A stretch of 64,000 bases of DNA from Vitellaria paradoxa (Eukaryota > Streptophyta > Magnoliopsida > Ericales > Sapotaceae): NCBI GenBank assembly GCA_019916065.1, contig CM034236.1, positions 18,654,805 to 18,718,804 on the forward strand. The letters are read 5' to 3'. How positions within the stretch are numbered: position 1 is the stretch's first letter; each line of letters starts with the position of its first letter. A program made the translations under genes and the position numbers. This document shows, piece after piece, positions 13,371 to 25,125 of the stretch. Under the pieces are notes generated by a model. The model saw nothing but the letters and a program-made list of their open reading frames with translations. It did no database searches and was not told the origin of the DNA.

Positions 13371-14317
13371 ATATTACTTACGTCCTTTAGTATACACAAT
13401 TACACACTGCCTCTTCAATCTTCACCTTTACTGAATTTTACACATTGCCTTTTCAGTCTTCACCATTGTTGAATTTTCCCCAAAAATTGCTTGCTCAATA
13501 CAGTAGCTCCCACATCTCCTTTGACAAGCAAGGTTTGCCTCTTTAAGTTTTTTATGTTTTTATTCTTTTTGAGTTGCCATTTCTATAAAAAATGAGGTAA
13601 TATAATGATGAAATTATTATGGAACGTCATAGGCTATCTTTTCACTAATAATTTGTCATTAAGAATGATTTCTTTTTTTTTTTCTAGTCTTCACCCTTGC
13701 AAAAATCATTACATAGAAGTTATTTTCTTTTTTTGAATTCATGTTAACGTCAATACATGACAACAAATTTAGTAGTCCTTGTGTAATCACATCCCTATGT
13801 GTTCCATAAGGATGACAAGAAATCACCATGTTATCATACTATGTTATTTGGCCATGTTTTGAAATCACCATGTGAACCAAAACTAGTGTGCAATTTGGGT
13901 ACTAGGAAACCACATTTTTTGGGCTACAAATGCATTTAGGAACACAAAATAATGTAAAAAGAAATGCCTGCATAGTACTTATGTAACTAAACACTTTGAG
14001 AATTCCTTGCATTGTTGTCCGTATTCAATTTTAGTTTCAAAGAACAGCAATTGTCTAATATTCATGATTGGAGAAATAATTAAAGCAATTTATTTTTTTG
14101 CCTTGGATTGCATTAGGAGTACTTCTAGTACAACCAATTGAATACAACGCTGAAGATGAATATGCGCCATTGTTTTTATATAGCCATTCGTTAGTACTAG
14201 AACTTATGCAATTATCATATATTCTGAACTCTTGACTTCCTAATCACTTCATCTTTGTTTCTATATAATATTTATTGATTTAAACCGATTTAATTGTATA
14301 ATATTTATTGACTGCAG
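13371..14317 (+). other. 5' non-coding part of the hAT element
   Basis: This interval lies between the nested LTR unit and the first recognisable transposase codons. It is AT-rich with T-runs and probably holds the hAT 5' leader and an intron. A CTGCAG acceptor-like site lies immediately before the ATG at 14318. No conserved coding sequence was seen. Confidence 0.4.
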
Positions 14318-16360
14318 ATGCAGCCCAACGAAGATTGTATTGAAAGTAAAAAAACCAATAAAGAGGTCACTACCAATCCTTCATGTTCACAAACACCACA
14401 GGCTTTAACTCAAAATGTGGTAATGGATAGTGAAAATACCAAAGGAATGAGGAAAAATATGAGGCCACGATCCGATGTCTAGGATCACTTCATAAGGTTT
14501 GTAGACGATGAAAGTGGGAAAACTATAAGCAGATGCAAATACTGCTCTCGGGAATTTCAGAAGAAAATGGTACTTCATCACTTAAGTACCACTTGACAGT
14601 GTGTAAGAAGTATCAAGTTGATCATAATGGTAAGTAATCACTTCTTAATTTTGAAAAAGCTCCTAAGGATTAAGAAGATGGTATATTAACAACTTGGAAA
14701 TTTGGCCAAGTAGCTATTGGGAAGGCTTTATCTCAAATGATCATAGTTGATGAGCTTCCCTTTAAGTTTGTAGAGGGTAATGGATTTAAGCATTTCATGA
14801 ATGTTGCATGCTCTACTCATGTTAATTCTAGATGCGCAGTTGCTAGAGATTGCTATGAATTGTATGTGGATGAAAAATTCAAATTGAAAACTACATTGAA
14901 AAGGTCTAAACAAAGGGTATGCCTTACAACGGACACATGGACTTCTTTACAAAGAGTAAATTATATGTGTTTGACAGCCCATTACATTGATGAGAATTGG
15001 AAATTAAACAAAAAAATATTAAACTTGTGCCCTATTTCTAGTCATAAGGGCGAGGCTACTGGTCAGGCTATAAAGAAATGTTTGTTGGATTGGGAAATTG
15101 ATAAGGTTTTAACAATTACAGTTGATAATGCCAGCTCTAATGACACTGCAATTGAGTATTTGAAAAGGAAAATGAAAACATGGCCAGCAAGTGTTTTGCG
15201 TGCCAACTACCTTCATGTAAGTTGTTGTGCACATATAATTAATCTTGTTGTAACTGCTAGTTTGAAGGAGGTGGGTAAGTCAGTTGAACGCATCCGAGCT
15301 ACTGTTAGATTTGTAAGGCAATCTTCTACTAGGTTGAAAAAATTTTAAGATTGTATTTCCATAGAAAAAATTCAAAGTAATAGTTTGTTATGTCTTGATG
15401 TTGTAACTAGGTGGAATTCAACTTATATGATGTTGGATGCAGCCTTAAAATTTGAGGTTGCCTTTGAGAGATATAATGATGTGGGTTGCCGGAAGAACAT
15501 AACTGGAACAATGTTAGGAGGTTGATAACCTTCTTGAAGCATTTCTATGATATGACATTGCGTGTATCAGGATCTTCATATATTACATCAAACACTTTTT
15601 TTAAGGAGATTACAACTATGGATTGCATACTAAATGAGTTGAAAATGAGTGATGATATGGACATGAGCTCACTAGCAGATAAAATGAAGTTGAAGTATAA
15701 GAAATATTGGGGAGATTCAGAGAAATTGAACAAAATTATTTATGTGGCTGCCATTCTTGACCCTAAGAGGAAGTTTGATTACTTGGAGTTCACTTTAAAG
15801 CATATGCATGGAGAAACACTAGGTGCCTAGATGGCCAAAAATATAAAAGATGCTACTTATGAAATGTTTAAGGATTACGAGAGGTTGATTCCATCTAAAA
15901 ATGGGCAATCAAGTACTCCTGTCTCATCTATGCATCCAATGGAAGTTGAAGAGCCTGCTACCTAAGTTAGAAACTTTGTATTATCTAAGTATAAAAAATT
16001 TAAATCTGAATTTGGAGGTTGTGACTCAAAATTAGACTTGGATAGATATTTGACGAAGCCAAGTGAAAATGAAGATGATTATAAGAAGTTTGACATTGTG
16101 GGCTGGTGGAAAATTAATTGTGGTAGATTTCCAATCCTTTCAGAAATGGCACGTGATGTGTTAACAATTCCTATTTCAACTGTGGCATCGAAGTCGGCAT
16201 TTAGCACTAGTGGAAGGGTCTTGGATGCTTTTAGGAGCTCTCTAACTCCAAAAATTGTACAAGCTTTAATTTGTTCATAAGATTGGCTTAAAAACTCATT
16301 GACTTCACGTGGAGACATTGAGGGAGATTTAGAAGAGCTTGAAAAGATTGAGCGCAGTAA
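14318..16360 (+). pseudogene. hAT transposase pseudogene (RICESLEEPER-like, zf-BED/hATC)
   Basis: The reading starts at ATG 14318. A BED zinc-finger region follows (CKYC near 14535, then a KYHLTVC-like stretch after a frameshift), then the long transposase core open at 14737-15348 with TTDTWTS and the catalytic-region SCCAHIINLV. A further segment is open at 15486-15830 and the C-terminal hATC dimerisation domain lies at 16038-16280 (WWKINCGRFPILSEMARDVL, then STVASKSAFSTSGR). The copy is broken: an in-frame stop after RPRSDV, a frameshift in the BED finger, stops after SSTRLKKF, near 15830 and at 16280. Such enzymes cut and paste hAT elements with 8-bp target duplications. This copy cannot make full-length protein. 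Domain order identifies the family confidently. Confidence 0.9.
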
Positions 16361-17135
16361 ATTTAAAAGCTTAAACTTTAGTATGCATCAAATTATTTTT
16401 TTTAAATTTATTTATATAATATACCAATATGTTTTAATCTATTTTTATAGATTTGGATAAGATTGCACTTGACACCTCATGTGTCATTGACTAATTATGT
16501 CACATGGTTGCCAATATTACCATGTAAAATCAATCACACTTATCATTATTTAATATTTGAAAAATTTTCCTTTGTATAAATTGTTGATTGAGAATTAACT
16601 ATTGCTTATTTTTAAACTTTGCAGCCATTATTTTGATGTGGATCTACCATGAGAATGGGGCTGGATAAGCTATTCAATGGAGTTTGAAGCTTTGGAGCTA
16701 GAACTTTTATTTTGTTTTTATTTGTATTTATTTTTAATTCAATTTATTTTTTTTTAGTTTCGTTAAGAATTTTATTTTCTTAGTTATGATTTAATGGAAA
16801 TATATATTGGTTTTTGTAATTTAAAATTTGGAATTTTAATGCTTCAATGACATTATACTTTTTGTTGAACTTAAAATAAAAATTATTATTTTATCTTTAT
16901 AATTAAATTATAAAAAATATATTTAAATTAATAAGCCTATTTAACCTAACCGACTGTAACCAAACTAAAATAATTTGGTACCGACTGTAACCAAACTAAA
17001 ATAATTTGATTCAGTTAATATTTGATTAATACATATTATTTGGTTGATTTGGTTATTATTTCTAATTTTTAAAAATATTCAATTCGATTATAAAAGTTAT
17101 CATTTTCAAATCTCACCGATCAAAACTTACCCTTA

Positions 17136-17295
17136 TTTGAGATTTTATAAAACGGTAGTATGATAACCCGATTTTAGTGGAAAGAGATAAACCGCTATAT
17201 CATAATGCGACTTTAGGATTTCGCGTATCCAACACCCACATTTTTACTATTAGTTTTTTTTAATACAGTATTTGTACAATTTGTTTGGTTTTTAA
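17136..17295. repeat. Displaced right arm of the second foldback, next to LSM5
   Basis: Read inverted, this interval matches the outer part of the foldback left arm (4290-4640), including the GTTAAAAACCAAACAAATTG end at 17295. It is separated from the rest of its arm (6395-6750) by the hAT-type insertion. It ends about 280 bp before the LSM5 start codon and may contribute to the promoter region. Confidence 0.5.
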
Positions 17296-17575
17296 CCGCA
17301 GAGCGGAAGAAAAAAAAAAAAATCAAAAAAATCGATTCCTCTGTTATTATGCAGGAGGGACTCGACAGTGGGATGACAGGCCCATCCAACGGTTCGTGTT
17401 TCTTCCGTATATTTTAAGAGCGGTGCAGATTTTCTTGGTAACATAGCCGAATACCGCTGTTTGGTACGGTAAAACTTTCCTTTGAAGGGGGCCAAGTGCG
17501 ACACCGGAGTCCAGAGTCTCGGCAGCGGCTGCAAGACCTTGTTCTCTGTCTGTCTGACTGCATAGAGAAGCAGCC

Positions 17576-20500
17576 ATGTCTTCCAACAATCCTTCTCAAC
17601 TCCTTCCGTCAGGTTATCCGCACTTTCGCTCTCTAAAACCTACTTCTTTTTTCCCTTTACTTTCCGTTTGGTTGCCGAGAAAATCTGTTAATTCGAAAAG
17701 ACACTGAAAAAAAGTGTATCTCAGACTTTGTTTGTTTGTGCGCCTCAACAAATCCAAACCCTACACTTAATCATGCCCTACTTTATGATTCGTATACTAA
17801 GATTAAAATTCTGTACTTTGTTCTACTTTTTTCCCCCCTCTTTCTGTCTCTACATAATATTTTGTGGGCAGTCAATTCGGTTGTTTGTATTTGATAAATT
17901 TAGTGAGTTATTTTCTGCAAATGGTTTGAATTTCATGTTTTGCATGCGGTGGGTTTGCAGAGCTGATTGATCGTTGTATTGGGTCGAAGATATGGGTGAT
18001 AATGAAAGGCGACAAGGAGCTTGTTGGGACGCTAAAGGGGTTTGATGTCTATGTCAACATGGTTCTTGAAGATGTCACTGAATAGTAATTCCCGTTCTTT
18101 CTGTCTCATACATATGTGCGTGTTTGTCCCACTGGCATATTACCATTTATCATTGGGTTGAGACCATAATTTGAATTGGGGTTTGGTGTGTTTTCTTTTC
18201 TTTGTTTGTTATTGAAGTTGTATAGTTGATGAATTTGAATTGGGGTTTGGTGTGTTTTATTTCATTGTTTGGTTTTGAAGTTATATAGCTGGTGATGCAA
18301 CGGGTAAGTGATGGAAGGGATAGTGGTAGAATTATTATTGACGATGGAAGGGTGATGGGTAGTCACAATCGTTTGATTCACACATATTAACATAATGCTG
18401 GATTGGACTTGTTTTGATATGTTAACTGGCACATAATGGTAGACCAAAGTGTTCAACAACGGGAACTCACGTAAATTCCCAAATTTTGAGAAACAAGGGA
18501 GAAATCTTAATTTATTCCATTAAAATGTACAAAATCTGTCTTTGGCTATTGCATACGTTTATGTAGGCATTCTAGAAACTTTAATTCTAGTGGGACTTTT
18601 ATTCCTAGTAGATTTCTTATTCAAAAATTAAGGAAATAAAAAAAAGTAGAAAATTTAACTTAAATTTGGACACTAAGTGAAAAGAATAAAAGAAAATGAA
18701 ATATGCCAAACAAGTGGCGGCAAAATTGCAATTTTTTTGTTTTTTGTAGCTCGGTGCACGAAGCTCCTGCCTTGCGCGGGATCCGGGGAAGGGTCGGACT
18801 ACAAGGGTCTACTGTACGTAGCCTTATTCTACCAAAAATAAATCAAAACCAAAAAGAAAACTTCCAATTTTAATTTGGTAGCGATTTTCAATTTGCGTCA
18901 TTCTCCCCGTGGTAGGGAAAAATCGTTCTTGAATTAGACCTTCATCCTCCATACTTTTTGAATTTTGGTGAGTAGTAAAATATTCTTCACCAAAATAGTA
19001 CTTGAAATTGTGGAAACTATCTCAAAGTTAATTTTTTTAATGAATATTTAGAAAATTCCTTTTGAGTTTTCTAATCATGGGTTTTAGATTGGGGGTCCTT
19101 CAGCTCTCCTAGTAGCATGTTTTCAGAGGATTTTGAAGTTGGGGATCGTGGGGAGGGTAAGGGGTCCTCTAGTAATCCTGTTGCCCATAAACCCTTTGAA
19201 TCTCAATCCATTGTTGTGTGTAATCATTCAGATAATATGGGCGATGTAGGACAAGATGAAAGCAAGTTAGGTTAAGATTGAGAAGAAGAAAAGAAGAAGA
19301 TAAGAAGAAAAGATAAAGAAAAGGAAGAAAGAATGTAGTAGCAGTAGGGACCAGAATTTTATCAATAATCATTAAATAATAATGTTTGTTGATCTTAATT
19401 AGGGTTTAAATAATAAAACTCATGGGCCAAAACATAAACGCCTATAATAAAATAAACTTAAACTAATAAGGCTCAGAACAAATGGGTCCAAATAACCTCT
19501 AATAAAATGAACTCAATATTAATAAAGTCCAAAACAAATGAGTCCAAATAATAAATAAAATAATAATTAAAAAATAAATATGTAGACTGATGTCCTCATC
19601 AACTTTCCTAGGCTGAGAAGAACTCGAATATGTTGAGTTGAAAACTTGCATACTAGTATTTGGTCGCATTTTCTACTTGACAAGATTTCTTCAGAGTCGA
19701 AGGAAAATGAGGTTCTAAACATTGAACATAGATGAACACCGTTGAAGAGGTGAAGGAACTGGAATTGCCATGAAATTATTGCCATAATCTGTCGACAATA
19801 TTGAGGCCTAAAGATGTCTCGACAAGGTAATAAGTTCTCTATATTGCAATTTACGACAAAACTCATATCACATGGCAATGTAAAAATAATTGCATTAGGT
19901 ATAGGATCACAAAGGATATACAATGGTTCAATATTTTTGGCATGCAAATTTTGGTAGAACGATATGGAGTCGTAAATAGGCAATGTAGAAATTATCATTG
20001 AGTTACATCCATTAAAGTCTTTATTTCCATCAGGAATATCAATAAGAAATTTATAATAATTATTTCTCAATCTAATTTTCCATTTAATATAACATTATCG
20101 AAAAGAGGTGGAATATATGGTTGAGAATAAATGATGAGTGATGATGCAGCTGAACTTGTGAAATTAGAATTCCTCAAAGACGGATGGATGGAAGGAAACT
20201 CAATGATATCAATAGAATAGTGGTAATAGATGCCACACACAACTTGTAAGAAAAATTGTTTATTGTATTCAAGAATGTCTTTGTTATACACAAGAAGTGA
20301 GGACTCATGCAATTGAATGATCTCACAGAAGAACAACTTGGACATAGGTTCAAAGAACTTCCAACTGATGAGGTCAATAAATAAAGCTCTTGAGATATCT
20401 CCTTATTTAACACAATAAAATCAGAATTAAATCTCTAGAAATTAGAAACTAATTCCCAAAAAATCAGGAACTAATTCCTAGGCTTGATTTTCCTAACTAT

Positions 20501-23500
20501 CCAACACTCCCTCTCAAGTTGGTGCATAGATATCTATCATGCCCAATTTGCTGATGAGAAACTCGTAATTAGGTCTGAATAATCATTTTGTGAGAATATC
20601 AGTTATTTGTTGTGATGTTAGAACAAATGGCATACAGATAATTCCTACTTAAAGCTTTTCCTTTATAAAGTGCCTATCAATTTCAACATGTTTTGTCCTA
20701 TCATGTTGAACTGGATTGTGTGCAATGTTAATAGTTGCTTTATTGTCGTAGTACAATTTCATAGGCATGGTCATAGGTCTCTTTAGATCTTCTAAAACTC
20801 GTTTCAGCCACATCATCTCACACACCCCATGAGCCATTGATCGGTATTTTGCTTTTGCACTACTAGCAACTACGCTTTGTTTTTTGCTTCTCCAAGTCGC
20901 TAGGTTTCCCTATACAAAGGTACAATGACCTGATGTTGATTTCCTATTAGTGACTGAGCCTACCTAACCTGCATCTGTATATGCCTCAGTGCCTCGTTCT
21001 TCATGGTTCTTGAAAAAAAGACCTTTTCCTGGTGAGCTCTTCAAATACCTTAGAATTCGATTCACGGCTTCAAGGTGTTTTTCATGAAAAGAATGCGTAA
21101 ATTGACTCACAAGACTCATTTTAAACGCAATAATAGGTCGTGCATATGAGATGTAAATAAGTTTACCAACTACCTTTTGGTACTGTGTCGTATCCACTGG
21201 ATCACTTGCATCTGTATTAGCAAGACACTTCCATTCATCATTATAACACTGGCCTAATTCTTGCCATAGTGAGACTATTTTATTATAATAAACAGTAACT
21301 TCTTTTTCACCTTGTTTGGATTGCCGAAGATTGGTTTTCAAATAAAAAATCTGAGATGAGTTTTCTAAATCTGAATAGGTTTCTCAAATGGCCTCTCATA
21401 CATCTTTTGCAGTGGGTAGAAAGAGATTGGGTTTACCTATGGTTTGCTCCATCGAGTTGATGAGCCAGGCAGTGATTAGGCAGTTTTCGGATCTCCATGT
21501 ACTTAGCTTTGGATCTCCTTCCGCTGGTCGTTCCACTTCGCTAGTCAGATAACCAGGGTTCCCCATTCCATCGATAGCTAGTTTCATGGATTGAGCCCAC
21601 TCTAGGTAGTTTTTTCCATTTAATTTGTGAGAGGTTAAATGGAATGAAGAACTCTGGAAAATAGGTCTACTCCGTTGTTTGTCATGGCTGTCCCTTTTTT
21701 AGAACTTTCTGCAGTTGTGTCAGAAGAACCTGTGGTTCTTCCAGCTCTTGTCATGGCCCTTTGTGACCATTTTATAATCAGATCAAGAGATGCTCTGATA
21801 CCATGAAAGTTTTGGAGAAAAAGAAATCTTCTTTTTCATCTTATTTTCTGATGAGAAAAAAGCTAGAATATATAGAGAAACATGGTAACAGTCCTACCAT
21901 TGAATCCTATATTTCTAGCAACAATCAATCCCTTAATTTAAGGGATAGCTATGGAATGAAACCAACTATGGAGATTCCTGATATCTCCTTATTTAATACA
22001 ATAAAATCAGATCAAATCTCTGGAAATCAGAAACTAAACCAAACCAAACCAAACCAAACCAAGCCTTTTCCCACTAGGTGGGGTCGGCTATATGGATTTG
22101 TCGACGCCAATTTGATCTGTTTAGGGGCATGTTTTCCGATAAATCTAGGTAGGTTAGGTCATGTTTAATGGTTTCTTTCCAGCTTCTCTTGGGTCTTCCT
22201 CTACCTCTCCTACTCCTAACAATTTCCAGAAACTAATTTCCTAGAAATCAGTAACTAATTCCTAGGTTTGATTTTCCTAACTATCCGACAGTGGGAAGAT
22301 ACAATGCGGTCATTTCTCATCTGCAGTTTGCAGATGACATAATCTTTTTCTTAGAAAATTGTGAACGGCAAAGTGACAAACGGTAGAATTATTTTGTAGA
22401 TTTTTGAGTGGTGCTCAGGTCTAAAAATTAATCTGAATAAAAGCTCCCTAGCTGGTATTAACCTCGACTTTGATCAGTTGAATTCATTGAGTCTTAGATT
22501 AGGGTGCCATTTGGCTTTTTGGCCAATTTACTTTTTGGGGTTGCCCTTAGGGGGTAAACCGAACTCAATTCAGTTTTTGAATCCTATGGTAGGCAAAATG
22601 AAAAGAAGGTTGGAGGGTTGGAAGAGAGCTTTTCTCTCCAGGGATGGCAGATTAATACTTGTTCAAGCTGTTTTGTCTAGCATTCCAGTATACTACATAT
22701 CCATTTTGAAGATGACCATTAAAATAGTCCAGACCATTGAAAAACTTATCAAGGAATTTTTGTGGTAAGGGTGGGGTGAAGGGAACAAAGATCATTTAAT
22801 TAACTGGGATTCTGTTTATCTTCCCAAATTGAAAGGGGGATTAGAAATTGGAAACATAGGAACATAGCACTGTGGAGTAAGTGGCAGTGGAGGTTTTTCT
22901 TCGAGTACTAATGAGTACTAGTGAAAACAATGCCATTGATGAGCATGCAACAATGATTGAGGACCAATTAGGAGAATAAGTTTATGGACCTGTCATCGAA
23001 GTGTTTGGTGAGTTGGGTAATGTTGAGTCTTGCATGACTATACCACCAAAAGAGGATAACAAGGTCATAAAGAAAAACAGTAAGAGCATCGCAGATAGTG
23101 GAATCAATGCCTTCTCTTCTTGCCCTATGTTCTATCCGGGGTGGATGTTTATGCCTAATTCCTGCTATGTCCCTTGGGATTTTCTCCTTCCTGTTTTAGT
23201 GTCTTCTTTGCAGTTTGATTCCTTCTATTTGGAATTCTATCGGACTTAGCAGAATCTCTTGCGGCAATTGAGTTCTTTTCACTGAGAGAGTTGGTGAGAA
23301 CAGTAGGTTCATTTCACCATTTATGCATGTTCATAAACTTTGGGAGAAGTTTGCACACCCGCTTTGTTCATAGCCTAGTGATTGAAGGCTGGAATGCATG
23401 GTTTCAACTCGATTGAGTCGAGTTTCTTCCTGTACTGGGAGAATTGATGGGATCTCAACTATATACATCTCCCTAAGTTATTAAATAAAGAAACACTCTC

Positions 23501-25083
23501 TTAAAACTATATTCATCTTCCTAAGTTTTGTTAAATAAAAAAGCATTCCTCCTCCTCCTCCTCCTCCTCCTCCTCTCTCTCTCTCTCTATATATATATAT
23601 GAATTCCTCTTTAACTATGTACATCTCTAGGTTGTTAAATAAAGAAACATTCCTTTGAATGGTTTATTAGTCTCCCCTAGGATGGCCTTCCCCAGGGCAT
23701 GAATTTTAATTAGCTTTTATGTTTTTCTATTTAAAGAGCTGCATGCGTTGATAGAGATTATTGCTGAATATTATGAACTGTTATTGAAATAAAGCTTGTT
23801 GTAATATTATGAATTTCTTCTATGTTTCACATCAAAAACCCATAGTGTAATGATGGAAGTGGACCTAAAAATGTGCCAACTACCTTATTATTGTAATCTT
23901 TAGTCAAATTCTTTGTACTTCTGTTCACATGATGGGAAATTCAAACTGGCACTGGTTTGAAATTTGTTTCCACATTTTCTTTGCACATTAATGTGGACAA
24001 TCTTTCAACCTTGGATCAATATATTCACTGGCAATTAAGAGAGTCTGATTGTTGATGGATCTTTTTGATCATTATATTAGTTATCATTCCAATGATTAGA
24101 AGGTAAATATGAGCAAATGATCTATCCTTGCAAATATTTAGGTTTTATTTTGCATGTGCTTCCACTCAGGCTTATTGGTCAAATATCTTCAATGTTGATT
24201 TTTATGAGTTTTGTTGCATTTTCTCTTTATCAGAGTACTGTCTCCCCTCCTACCCCCTTCCCCCTATCCACCTGAACTGAATAAAGTGACTAATCCATCT
24301 AAATATATGTCTTTTACAAAATAGGAAAAATTATCTTCATAAAAAAATGATCGGTAACTTGAATATCTGTTGAAGAATATAACGAACATTCAGTTCCACA
24401 ATTGTCTCCTTCTGTGTTTGTGAATGTTTGACATGTCAAAAAATTGTTGTGTAATTGATCTGAAACATAACATCTATCTACCCTTTGGGCATTGGTTGAG
24501 TTTTTACGGTTTTCTGATCTTTCCCATTTTTCACAGGATTGACTGATTGGTGCACTTCACAAGTCCATGCTTAAACACAGCTATAAAGTACATCAGCACC
24601 TACATTGTCAACCTTTTTTGGCTCTATTTTCCTCTAGAAATGAAATATTAAAGCTCAGTGATATTAAAATACATCTATAAGTTAATGAAATAGAAAAGCA
24701 CTGTGATGTTAAAATACATCTAGAACTTAATTGCCCTGTGCGGCATCTATTGAATGGCTAAAATAAATATGATGACATTTGGAAGCCTGAAACAATGGTG
24801 TTGGGTTCCAATTGTCCAGAGACGTTTTTTGGTCCAAAGGAGTATCCATGGTTAGGGATGGCCAAAAAAGCAGTATTTTTTTTTTGTTTTGGGGGGGGGG
24901 GGGGGTATCCAACCCTTCCCTACTGGTTCGAGTTTGGTTCCAACCTTTCAGTTCTGGATCGGGTTTGAGGGGTGTGGGTAATCAGATTTATGGGGGAATC
25001 TGTCAACTGGGAACAATGTCGAGTGTCATTTATAATAGTCACTGAAGGCCGGTGGGGGTGATAGCCTGGGCGGTTTGAAGCAT

Positions 25084-25125
<42 letters not shown>

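Larger units (their letters stand above)
6751..17135 (+). mobile_element. Probable hAT transposon with nested LTR insertions
   Basis: The left end TAGGGGTGTGCACAATTTGG resembles hAT termini and the right end, read inverted, is TAAGGGTAAGTTTTGATCGG. The 8-bp flanks GATGAGAC and TTTGAGAT share five positions. A hAT transposase pseudogene lies inside at 14318-16360. Removing the two nested LTR units (6997-9479 and 9633-13370) leaves about 4.1 kb, a normal size for an autonomous hAT element. The inverted copy of the flank near 4617-4640 reads straight through the junction and so acts as an unoccupied site. The ends are degenerate, so exact boundaries are inferred. Confidence 0.55.

Noticed and set aside
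17292..17599. Three minus-strand ORFs of 61-80 codons over the LSM5 5' region
   Set aside because: They overlap each other in different frames and cover the LSM5 leader and first exon. No domain is visible, so they are shadows.
24855..24875. TAGGGATGGCCAAAAA resembling a hAT terminus
   Set aside because: No inverted partner end or target duplication was found downstream, so no element is called.
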